Source: Datnioides undecimradiatus (taxonomy: Eukaryota; Chordata; Actinopteri; Lobotiformes; Datnioididae). Taken from it: a DNA stretch of 64,000 bases. A program made the translations under genes and the position numbers. The DNA lies in contig WARS01000015.1 in the NCBI GenBank assembly GCA_008933995.1, forward strand, positions 8,690,861-8,754,860, in the 5' to 3' direction. How positions within the stretch are numbered: position 1 is the stretch's first letter; each line of letters begins with the position of its first letter. This document shows positions 35,223-46,350 of this stretch, one piece after another. Below the pieces are notes generated by a model that was given only the letters and a program-made list of their open reading frames with translations, searched no databases and was not told the origin of the DNA.

Positions 35223-37356
35223 AAACCTTGCCATGACAACCTGGCAAACTTCATTTGCCGTGATCATGTGAAGAGATTGAATACCCCAAAAGAGCTAAAT
35301 TGTGCTTAAGGTGAGTAATATTTGATCAATTTCCAAAATGTTTCACAACCCTGCAGAGAACTGGAACAAACTTGCTGCATTTAACTACAACTTCAGGCAA
35401 AGAGAGAAACAGTAACAGTTTTCCAATTAAGAGAAAATGACTCTTAATAAAAAAAGTTACTCTTTGTAGTCTGTGGAAGCTCCGGGCAGCACAAAAACTG
35501 CATTGTCTCTGCTTCCATAGTGGTTTTCACACACGATTAACAAAAAACCTTTTATCTACCTCATATTTACATTTGATGCTTTATGTGTGAAACATAATGG
35601 TAATTAATTCAACTGTAGAAACTAACTTGTCAAATCACCTACAATGAAGTATGTTTGCTGCAGTCTGTTGGGTGATGACAGCACAATAAAAAGAAGTTGA
35701 ATCTTCAACAGCTTTGGATTTTTCTTTTAATTAACTATACCAGTCAACAATATGCAGCTCCTCTAATGTGTCAGTTTCATGGAATCATTCAGCAAAGACA
35801 GCAGCCACAAGCTTGAAACAAAACTGTATGGTGTCAGTCAACAACAACAAAAAAAAGAAATCAAAAGTTCAAAAAACAACCATGTTTAATCTTCCCATGA
35901 CCCTCTGAGCCCAGGGCCGTTCAGAAAAACAGCCTGTAGGAGACACAGATGCGTTGTGCATTGATGCTGAAAGGGGGGCACCATGGACTGGTATCCACAT
36001 CCGCAGCAGTGCCCTGTAGCCAGTGCACAGTGACAGACTTGGAACCTCAGAAACGTCAGCCATTCACTAAAAGCCTGTCGACTACAACAAATAAGAGCTG
36101 TCAAAGCCAAACACTAGAAACTGTCAATCACCTCGGGTATTTATAACAGAAATGAGCAGAAGCAGATATGTGCACACACATGCAGGCACACACCAACACA
36201 CACACAGACACAGTCCTCCCAGAACATATTAAGAGACGATACTTTCCAAATCTCTGTCAGACTTGTGACATATTCAAGAACACATGATGGAAAACCCTTC
36301 CCGTACAGTATGAGGCCTCCAAAAATACATGTAAAGCCTCCAACATGTCACTCAGCCTTTCTAATTGCTGTGACTTGGAGAAAACATGTGGGAATGAGCA
36401 GACCTGGAACATTCAATCAGTCTGAATATCTTTTCCCTTTTTTTTAACTTTTCCTCTTTTTTCTCAACGGTCTTTTGATAATGCTCTCATTCAATCTAAA
36501 CTCTGAAAACCGCAGGGAGTAAATAATAGCACAGAAGAGTGGAGTGTGTGCTGCCACCCAAGGGGAGACAGTGGGAACTTTGACAACAATCAAAAGAAAA
36601 ACAAGGCAGGCAAAACAATAAACAAGCTGCGCTTTTTGCTTTGTTTTGTGCAGAGACGGGAGCTGTGAGGTTCCAGGCATGACAGGATGAATTCCTGAAA
36701 ACACACTGGGACACACACACATACAAACACACACACACCTCTGCACTTATACTGTACAGTCATGGGCATGTGCATACACAGGAATGCATATGTACAAAGA
36801 CCCATCATCCAACACAGTGACAACAGACAACCGTAAGGGTAAGCATGACACACAAAAGTACGTTTTACATTTATGTTTCTGTGAAAGCATGTTTTACATA
36901 TACGCTTGTGTGCTCACCTACACTACCACAGTGGTTCCAATTATAAACAAAGTTATTTATAACTTTTAATCAGAGAAAAGTAGTAATTAATTATTCTCTC
37001 ATATGATTAAATCATCGGTGTTTATTTTGCTTCTGTCAAATTCACATTCATATTAATCAGAAAGTGAACATTTCAACAATTTATTAATCACTTAAACTTT
37101 TTCAGCTGTTTATCAATAAGGCTATTTTAGGTTAATTATTTCACCTGTGTATCTATTAATTATTGCTATTTAACTTTTTTTCTATTACCCTTAACAGTTA
37201 AATCATCACTTTTAGTCATTATAACAATTTTCCTGCTAACTCACTGATTCATTTTTATGCACTCTCAGTTGCAGCAAGTTATGTTAATACATGACTCAGG
37301 TTGATGGGCAGCTCACTGGTTATTATAAATGTACAAGTTAATTAGCTGAGCTCTGT

Positions 37357-37357
<1 letters not shown>

Positions 37358-37396
<39 letters not shown>
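37358..37396. repeat. (AC)19 microsatellite
   Basis: Uninterrupted AC run of about 38 bp. Confidence 0.97.
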
Positions 37397-37400
<4 letters not shown>

Positions 37401-38327
37401 GCAAAGAATGTCTGCGTGACCTCCCTCCCATTCCACACACACACTTCACAATCGCTGCGTCTTTGTTTCCCTCGTCATGTCGATGTGATTCTGCCACTCT
37501 GTCCCTCTCTCATCTTCTCTCCGTCTCTCCCTAGCAAGATGCATCGCCCTCCCTTGATGCATTCCTTTTCTTTATGTCTGTAACTTCGCTTCAGCTCCTG
37601 TCTCCCCTTGCATTAAGTGACGCCTTGTTATAAACAGCCCATCAGTGAGCTGTCCATCCGTGGCCCCACTGTGGACTGACATTTATTAAGAGTCAGCTTT
37701 GCCTGCAGTCTCCCTGCCTCTGTCTGCATCCTCGCTTGAATACAGAGGACCAATTAGAGGAGGAACAGGGCATATGTCTACATGCTCGGAGAGGCAAGGC
37801 CACAAACACAAACACACAAACAGATACGGCAGACAGATGGAGGGATGGATGGAGAAAGAGAAGGAGACAGAAGGAGAAAGAGGAGAGGGGGAGAAAAAGG
37901 GAGACCAGAGGAGAAGTTTAAATATAACTCACTAATAGTTGAACGATGGAGGAGAGTCTTCTTTGAGAAGCACAAATTAACAGGGAACTTTCACTGAAAT
38001 GGGGATACTACCTACTGCGTTAAATGGGTGCTGTGACAAAGGCGGAAGACAATAACTGTGTTGCGAATTACAGAGACATAACAAATTGGCTTAATAAACA
38101 CACAGCACTTTCATTCAAGACATTAAACACACAGGGACAACCTGCACAGTCAAATTGTACAGCAAACTCTCATTCAACAATGATGAGGCTTGACATTTAT
38201 GAGCAGCAGGAGGTAGCTACCGGGGCTAAACAAATAACATCCTCGCTGGTGGGATAAATAGGACGACGTCTGTTTTGCCTATTGGTTTTGTCTCACATGG
38301 ATGAGGTCACCTATGTCCTGTCTGTGA

Positions 38328-38331
<4 letters not shown>

Positions 38332-38361
<30 letters not shown>
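38332..38361. repeat. (TG)15 microsatellite
   Basis: Uninterrupted TG run. Confidence 0.97.
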
Positions 38362-38364
<3 letters not shown>

Positions 38365-39450
38365 GGGCTTGTTCATTATTTGTTTGTACATGTGTATTGT
38401 CCGTCCACCTCCCCAATTAGAATCCACCACATCCTGTGTTGTGGTTAGGGACAATGGGTGCATGACTATGCTTCCACCAGAGCATACTGCTCCCACATCC
38501 GCCTCTTGAATCTTCACATGCCAAGCAGCAAGACGCAGCAGAACATGAACAAGACTGACAATTATTGATGATCTATTCATGCATTAATCAAGGAGAGGAG
38601 ACAGGAACACGTGGAGACACAGAGAGACAGATGCCTCTCTCCTGACCTGAAATTTGGATCATTGCTCAGGTTCATAATCTGTTATAGTGATTTTGTTTTT
38701 GCCTTTCATACATAGCCACCAATTCTGGAAAAGTTCCATGTTGGCTTACAATAGAACGCTTATTAATAGAGAAACAGTGTTTCTGGCAGGCGTGACTACA
38801 GTAGGCAACACAGGAAGTTTATTGCACGTACAAGGTAAGCGATTGTTTACTAAAACATGTCGCTCAGCTATCATGTTATCTCACAGTCAACAAGTAAAGG
38901 ATCCTTTAATATTGTCACCTAAACAATTTCCATCCATTTTTACAAAGGTAATTGTGTGATATACTGTGAGAGAGTCACATATAATGCTTGTAAAAGGTTT
39001 CCACTATCGATGAACAGCTATTAAAAAAGTTTTTATCAAATCATGTGTTGACTTTGTGGTTGTAACCATACACTCATCCCATAAAAAACAGATAAACAGA
39101 TTGTTTTATTAACGCCTCTGCACATCCTTGTCACACACCATTGTCCACTCACACTGGTGTTTTCATTTGAACTGCCTGATTACACCTTGTACAGCCTGTG
39201 CCTGAATGATCTCCTGCTCCTGTTAGCTTTGTTGCAATTGTTAAGGTATTGGTGTTAGACCTTGGTGACAATGTTCCCAGCACAGCTCCACACAGCTTTC
39301 ACCAGAACAGATTAACTGAGAACACCTGTGAAGGTGTGCAGGACCTTAAACATTGATAAGACTAATGCTTTTCACTCTGCACTTCATCGGATTCATTAAA
39401 AGAAAACAGTGGGTATAAGTATTTGAAAACCACAGTTTATGTATTAATTA

Positions 39451-39720
39451 GTGATGGCAGACGTGTGTAAAGCAGACTATCAGACGATCGGTGGTTTGAT
39501 AACCGGCTTCTCTGGGCTGCGTGCCGAAGTGTGTGTCCTTGGGCAAGAGACTGAACCCCAAATTGCTCCCAATGTTGTGACATCAGTGTGTGAATGTAGT
39601 AGCATTCCTTAGTTTCCTTAGTTTTGTTTCGTGTGAATGGGTGAATGTCGACTTGTAGTGTAAAGTGCTTTGAGTGGTCAGAAGACTAGAAAAGTGCTAT
39701 ATACGTGCAGGCCATTTACA
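39451..39720 (+). mobile_element. tRNA-derived SINE, full body with degraded head
   Basis: GGTTTGATAAC at 39493 corresponds to a tRNA box B (GGTTCGATCCC). It is followed by GGCTTCTCTGGGCTGC, GTGTCCTTGGGCAAGAGACT, GAACCCCAAATTGCTCCC, GTGTGAATGGGTGAATG, GTAAAGTGCTTTGAGTGGTC and AGACTAGAAAAGTGCTATAT, and it ends near GCAGGCCATTTACA. This order is that of an abundant teleost tRNA-SINE as I remember it. The box A end is unrecognisable, and a few CpG-type changes show age. Orientation is plus. Confidence 0.85.
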
Positions 39721-39724
39721 CAAA

Positions 39725-40450
39725 ATCAGGTAATGTTTGTTAAACAGACCTCTTTCACTGCAGCTACTTGTCATAGCAGGAAAAAGACAAGTGTAACTAA
39801 TAACATTTATGATAGGACAACTGAAGGCTCCCGAACTGAAGTTGAATAGTTAATGTTGTTAGTTACACCTGCGCATTTCAGGCTATGTCAAGTCAGACTG
39901 ACTGCTGTGAAATTGATCTAAAGGCATTTACAAGTTATTCAGCATGATGCAGAGGGATAGAGAGAGACTCACAGACAAGAAAGAAGGGGACAGGCAGACA
40001 GGCAGCAACAGTGGTGCTGAGCCACCAGAGTGGCCTCTGCTGTGGGGGTGGGGGTCATTTGTCAAGTCATTAGGTTTCCCAGTTAATGAAATCAAAAAAT
40101 AATAAAGAATCTCTCTGTACTGTCCAACAGAGAGAGTGGTTGTTTCTGTGTGGAGTGTCCTGTTTCACCCACCACTTCCCACCCTACACAAACACACATA
40201 AGCACTCTTTCTCTTGCTGTCTTTCTCTTGAACACACATACACACACGCACAGCTGACAGTCTCTAGGTGGGCAAGGGTGGGATTTTCACACGCCTCGCT
40301 CCCCAGAGCCCATTCAGTACAGTACACAGCATGGCAGCAGGACATACACACAAAGCCTGATTTGTCTGCACCCAGTGGGCCACTCACTGAACTAGAATGA
40401 CAGAAACACACTGAGGCACGGATGCAGATACATGCACAGGCTCACTACAG
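39725..40450. other. Unique DNA without a recognised gene
   Basis: Short GACAGGCAGACAG words occur near 39990. An ORF at 40086-40400 contains histidine/threonine from CA words and is not supported. Confidence 0.4.
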
Positions 40451-40460
40451 ACATGCTTCT

Positions 40461-40533
40461 CACACACACACACACACACACGCACACAAACACACACAGA
40501 CACAAATAAACGCGCACACAGGCACACACACAC
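40461..40533. repeat. Interrupted (CA)n repeat
   Basis: A pure CA run of about 20 bp, followed by CA words with interruptions. Confidence 0.9.
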
Positions 40534-40539
40534 TGCATT

Positions 40540-43500
40540 CAGAGCCCTATTTCTGGGAAGCAGAAATAAGGCCTGAAAGTAGCCTACAGAGCTAACTTTT
40601 GTCTTTTAGGGGCCCTCAAATAGAACAAAGATACACGGACAGAGTCATTATCTAACTTCTTAACTAACTATCTACATTTTTAGTTTGTTAACTATCTTAA
40701 CTAACTAAAACCAGTACTAATAAACTCACAACATGACGCATTGGGTTAAGATGAGGCACATGACAGTGCTCTGGTTTGGGCTCAAGCAAGACAATTCAAT
40801 TGCATACTGAACCATTACTGTCTAAATATTATTGCAATTAACTTGCAATCAAGGTCTTGCAAAGATAAAATGCTGTTTGATGCAATCTCGGCTGTTCCAC
40901 TTTGATGGCCCCCCTGCAGTGTCATAAAGGGATTTTTGAGGCATTTTTCCCAGTTAATTCATAAATAATAGCTGGAGCCACCACTCAGGGACTTTACAGA
41001 AGTAATCTTTTCAATGCTACTTACCGTGCTCTTAATAAAAGACTCTGTCCTGCTTATTTCAATAAGCGTGGCAGTAATAAAAACTCTCTTTTTCTCTTAA
41101 ACATGGCCTGTTTCTTTCAGGACTGATAGCTCTGTGCCGAAAGAGTTGCAGACAATGGATAAATAGTCCACAGAGGCAAATGAGTTACAATTAATAATTA
41201 GTTATTCTAATTAAATTTATTTAAATGTTATGTGCTATATTTCTTATTATAACGTGCCCAGGATGCATTTTTAAGCATTTAATTTACGCAGCATGTTGCA
41301 GGAAAAGCTTCTTTTTCCCCTCATTGTCTCCATGTGTTCCTCTTTCTTCTTTCAAGCCCTCTGCCAGCTAACACCATTACGGTAGACTTATAACACATAA
41401 CCTTTGTCAAGTTTGCCCCCTTGCCCTCACTATGCTTGTAGGTTGTGTACAGCTGTGCAATCTAAACACACTTTCAAGAATGTTTAAAGACAACAGTTGG
41501 TCTTTCAAGTTTTAATGAGAGCACGGTGTAACTGTGGAATCAGTATTTCACAACTTTTCAATCATTGTGATCACAAATCATTAAAAAAACAAGTGTTGGC
41601 ATTGAGATCAGATATCCCCAGACGATTGGGGGTATCTGACTGTGAGACCTCTGATTGTCCAATACTGTGAGACTGGCTTTCAATAACTGACTACAATAAA
41701 ACAATACTGGATAGAAAGTGGACCAAAGATCGTTGTTTTAACATCAAAGCTGATATCTAACACAAATCTAATCAGGCTAGCAGTGGCTCTTTTTCCCATT
41801 AGAAATAAAGTGACTCTTAGCATTGCCTTAAATGAGTCAAAGCTGTAGCTTGTGGGTACAACAGTGAGAATGTCGAAACGACACCGAGATAAATACAAGC
41901 TAAAACAGACATTTGGTAGCTAGTGATGAGTCTATGGTTCCACTGGTTTCCATATAAATGCATACTAAACAAACCACCAAAGTCAGTAGAAAAAAACATT
42001 CTCATTCTGCCTCCACACTCTGGCTTTTGAATATATTGTTAGTCAGAGTGAGTGTCAAGCTCCAATTTGGGATAAAACTGACCCACATCTTGCAGGGTGC
42101 GTGCATTGTGGTGCTTCAGAGGCAGCATGGTAACATCTGCGCTCATCATTGGCCTCTGTGAGCTAACTGATGATGACTCGGACTACCGCACCACTGCCAC
42201 ATCCTCCATGCTAGCCTCTCGCTGCTTAGCAGCCCTCTCTTTAATGAAAAACACTTTCTTGCAAGCATGGAGCAGAAAAACATGCATGCACACATGCACG
42301 CACACAACCAAATTTTACAGAGTTAAAGGCAGTTGAGGGCTTTTTGTGGTCCCAGTGACACTTCTGAACTTCTATGAAAAATGTTCTATGACCAATTCTT
42401 CTCCTCCCTCTCTGTGCCTCGCTCTGTTGAACTTCTCTCTAGTGAGGCAGAGCCACATTATTTCTCAACCACATGGGAATCCCTCCCTCTCTCCCCGAGG
42501 GAAATGTGACAGCTCCTCAACCCCTCTATGCTCCTCTCTCCCTGCTGTGGTCAGTGTTGAACAGAAACAGAGTCTGGTTCTGATCAGCCCGCTAGTCGGC
42601 ACGTCTGCAATGCGTCATCTGCCATATGCTGTGGTTGCTGGTTTCTCAATGGCCTCTTGGTGTATAAGCCTAAACCAATATATGAGGAATAAGTGCTCCT
42701 CTCATTGATTTGATGCATTGCCATTGGCTCCCATCAAAAAGTATTTCTGAGTGCCTCAAGATTATGACAGGAATCAATCATTCAAGCTTTCTGTCACAAA
42801 TATTTTATCTTTAAAAAAAGTCAGTTAATGCTAGTCGATTTTTTCCTTCTGTCACCCTCACAGCTGATAACTGTTCTTAGATTCACGTTCATGTATCAGC
42901 CAGGCTCACAGATCCAGGAAGCATCGCCCAAAGCTGAGCCAACGGCAGCAAGACACGACTGACACACACACCAAGCCACGTACAAAACAGTTTGTAAATT
43001 TTTAATAAGTGAATCTGGGGCACTTTCTTCATCTTTTAGAGGACTTAGAGATACTTATTGATGTTTCGGATCAAACCACCAAACCACTGTATGTATAATA
43101 CATTTCTTCTGCAATTTCTATTGCAGCCCATTTCCATTCTGTTCTTGGCACATACAACATACTTTATTATAATTCCCTTTTTGAAGCTGAGTGCATGATG
43201 TATGACTGATATCTATTCATAATAAAAGGAAATACATGCAGGGGTCTTTTTGGATTTCTGATTAAACCTCTCCATATGGGGTGGAAGAAGGAAGCCGTGC
43301 GAGCCATTAAGCTGTGCCAAACATCAAACCAGTCCACCAACCACCTAAGCCTGACAATCTTAATCTGACAAACTGCCGCAGTTCATGACTATTTCATTGA
43401 CGTATGAACTTGAAAACTTGTAACAAAAGCCTCCAGAGAGTCTTTAAATCCAAGCACACCCTTAAAGACTCATCTGAGACAAGGCTCAGACATCTTTTCA

Positions 43501-45640
43501 TCATCTAAAGAGGAATCCTGAGGTTTCAGACCCCGTAGTGAATTTGTGTAATGTGAGCAGCAAAGTGCACAGATTTTTTTGATACACCTCTCTACCACAT
43601 CCCTCCAAACCTCCCACTTGTATTTCACATACTTCAACTTCACTCTTACGTGTTTCTTTCAAAAAAAGTTGCATATTTCAAGCTCCTAGAGGTGTATTTT
43701 ACACAGACATGCTGTTTTATTCCTGTGGTGGTTATGACTAAGCGATTCACAAAAAGCTGTACGTTGATGGGAAATTGTCTGACAAAGTCAGCTCACTGCC
43801 AGCTTCACAAGAGTGTAATCTCATCTCTCAGCATCAGGTAGTGTCTGTGACAGGTAGGGAAGAGGATAGTCTGTCCACACCTGACCTCCTTTTCAACATT
43901 TACTTGACAAAGCAACTTTAGAAAATGACAAACTTAGGTATGTGAGTACAGCACATAACATTAAACACTGGAAGAAAAACAAAGAGAGAGAAGGATGATG
44001 GGAAAAGAAACAAGAGGAAAAGAGAACAAATCTAAGGAGGGGAACCAAGGAGAGAGGCCTAAAGATGAGCAATTTCATTTCGAGAGTGGAGGAAGCGAGA
44101 GAAGTTAATCCATTTCATAGTCACCCACCACACCACCCTTCATATGTGGTCTGTGGGAGTGGCAGGGGCTGGGCTGGCCTAGATACATGCAAAATGAATA
44201 AAGCCATAATATCCTTTGATACAAGTCTTTGAAACGTGCTCAGCTTCGAGCAGCATCTGTTCCTACTTTTAATCTGGTTAGGGTGTTTCTCTAAATACAG
44301 TCAAGTAATATCATCATCAGCAAGGCGTTATGGATAGGAAGATGTGACAAGATCAACTGAATGCACTAATTTGGTGGAAAATAATGTTAATAATCCCTGT
44401 TAATACAATTTTTCTTTGTATATCCATCAGTGTATCTCGGTGTACATATTTACAGATGCATAAAGGAGTACCTGAGAGAAATATACAACGTAAACACAAC
44501 AATTTTGATTAATAATAAAGCAGCTGACTTGGGTGTATATCTGAGAGAGCAGAGGTTTGATACTTGGCTCACACTATGCTCTCTATCTCCAACAATCTGT
44601 CCTGTGTGGCCTATTTAGCCCAACCAGCATCCAGAATCTGAAAACGACCAGACCTCAAAAGTGTGTGAAGCCTCTCCCCGTGCTCGTCATTACCATGTTT
44701 GTTTATCTACTGCTTGCTGCCTCAGAGGAACACCCAGCCTTGTTAAGGAGGGAGAAGAAAGCTTTAAAAGTGGAAATAAGGCATACATTTCAGTCCGGTC
44801 CCAGGACGACGCGCTGTACCAAGCTATTTCCATAATGGTAGCTTAACGGGAGCTAGCCGGCTGAGCGAGGGGCACGTCGCCCTCATTAAGGCACTCGCTC
44901 AGGAACAGATTAGCGCTTCATTAACATACAGAGAGAAGCGGGGGAAATTACCACTCTCCATTTCACAGTCTAAAAGGCAGGCGAAGACCAGAGTTAGAGA
45001 TAAGTGGTGGGGAAAAGATGGACTCAATTTGGGGAAAGATAAAAATCAATGCACGGTATAAAATTTGCTATTAAGGGTTCCTGAATTCCTCTGACTGTGA
45101 ATGTGCAACGTGAGTTACCTCTCTGACTGTCTGTACCCATATTTCTTTCATTCTTTGTCAATCTCTCTTTCATGCTCTCTGTTTTCACCACCTTTGCTAC
45201 ACTACTACATTCCCACTGCCCCTTGCTTCTCAGGAAGAGGCCTGACAGGGCTTCATTATATGAGCTAGAAGGGAATGTGAGTGGTTGTCCTGGCATGTAT
45301 TGGTCCTTTTTTTCTTTCTTTTTTCTAACACCATAAGTCCCTGTACCACCCGCATCAACACAGCCAGACTCCCCTCCTCTTAATTAGCCTGATGCTAAAG
45401 GGGAAGGAGACACAGTAGGACAGTATGCTGAACAATGAGCCAGCTTCTAAAGGAGTCAACCTGCTGGCAGGGCAGGTCATACCAAAGCTATAAATCCAAA
45501 AGTTTATTTATAATAAGCTCCTTAAACTATACCAAGAATGCACTTAAGAAGATGATTTGATGTTCATTTAACTTGCTGGCTGTAATGTGGTAGCTGCAGC
45601 TTCTCTCTGTCCGTTCAGATTCAAAAGTCAGAGATCAGGA
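40540..45640. other. Unique DNA without a recognised gene; several conserved-looking blocks
   Basis: Blocks near 41020-41300, 43230-43390 and 44820-44990 have the look of conserved non-coding elements and are listed as findings. A fragment at about 43430-43510 may be the C-terminal end of an old LINE (SLKSKHTLKDSS-like frame), but this is weak. Confidence 0.4.
41608..41639. other. 12-bp inverted repeat with one wobble pair
   Basis: Arms TCAGATATCCCC (41608-41619) and GGGGGTATCTGA (41628-41639) pair over 12 positions with one T-G pair, around an 8-base loop. ACTGTGAGAC then occurs twice just downstream (about 41639 and 41663). Confidence 0.75.
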
Positions 45641-45652
45641 AGCAAGTTTTGG

Positions 45653-45669
45653 AAAAAAAAAAAAAAAAA
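45653..45669. repeat. A17 homopolymer
   Basis: Seventeen consecutive A, immediately before the AATTAG-motif block. Confidence 0.97.
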
Positions 45670-46350
45670 GATTAATTAGCCTTTCGCAGCAGTAAATGAG
45701 TTTTTAAAAAGACCAAAATGGTCAAACAAAGCCTCTGAGAAGCGCTGAGATTAGGGATTCTTGAGCTAATTTTCCAAAAGCATGTGGACATTGTGTGCAA
45801 CAAATTCCTGCACTGTTAGCCTGCCCTTCACCTCCTCATGTCCTAATCTTTAAGTCATAAATTCCACTGAAGTGTTTTTAACCTTTAGATTTATTGGGCC
45901 TAATTAGTGAAATACCTGTCATAAAAAGGCAAAAAATATCCTGACTCTCATCAGAAAAAATGAAACTTAACTTGAAGAAGCATCCAATTAGTGAAGGTAC
46001 CTGCAATAGGACACTGCCATTAGGGACAAATGAACTTTTCTAACCTCTAACTTTGTCTTGTGACTTTTGCACACTTCTGTCTTAATGCTTCTGAGCCTCA
46101 CAAAATGAAATATTTTAACCTTTCTAAGATGTTTAATTAGGGAGAGACCTGCCATCGCACTGTCCCATTAATATTAGGAATACTTGAACTCGACCAACAC
46201 CATCTCTCTACACTTACACCTGTATCCTGAATCCAATTGCAAACTGTAACCAGAAAAATCCATATTTTTCTAATATTTTGACCTTTGCTTGAATCTAATT
46301 AGTAAAATGCCTCGCCTTTTGAATCCAACAAATAAAAGAAAATCATGAGA
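45670..46350. repeat. Block with four diverged copies of an AATTAG...CCTG motif
   Basis: AATTAGTGAAATACCTG (45902), AATTAGTGAAGGTACCTG (45986), AATTAGGGAGAGACCTG (46135) and AATTAGTAAAATGCCTC (46297) share a backbone. Three of the four are preceded by TTTTAACCTTT or TTTTGACCTTT at 14-19 bases. A fifth AATTAG (45674) lies near the A17 run. Copies 2 and 3 also share downstream words (CACTG...ATTAGG...TGAACT). Spacing is irregular (84, 149 and 162 bp). It could be an ancient tandem duplication or a clustered regulatory element with homeodomain-like (AATTAG) and CAGGT-type sites. Confidence 0.55.

Larger units (their letters stand above)
30480..39450. other. Mostly unique DNA without a recognised gene
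   Basis: Contains TCTG/CTGT-rich degenerate sequence at about 33780-33950, a GA-rich patch at 37830-37915, and AT-rich DNA at 36960-37250. One open minus-strand segment with a strong acceptor (33283-33456) is described under findings. No COMMD10 exon was recognised. Confidence 0.4.

Noticed and set aside
43430-43510. LINE C-terminal remnant (SLKSKHTLKD-like frame)
   Set aside because: Similarity is limited to a few residues; it could not be separated from chance by eye.
43893-44078. Minus-strand frame after a very strong pyrimidine tract (44000-44060)
   Set aside because: The tract is the complement of a GA-rich low-complexity run. The following peptide is leucine/serine-rich and has no donor of quality.
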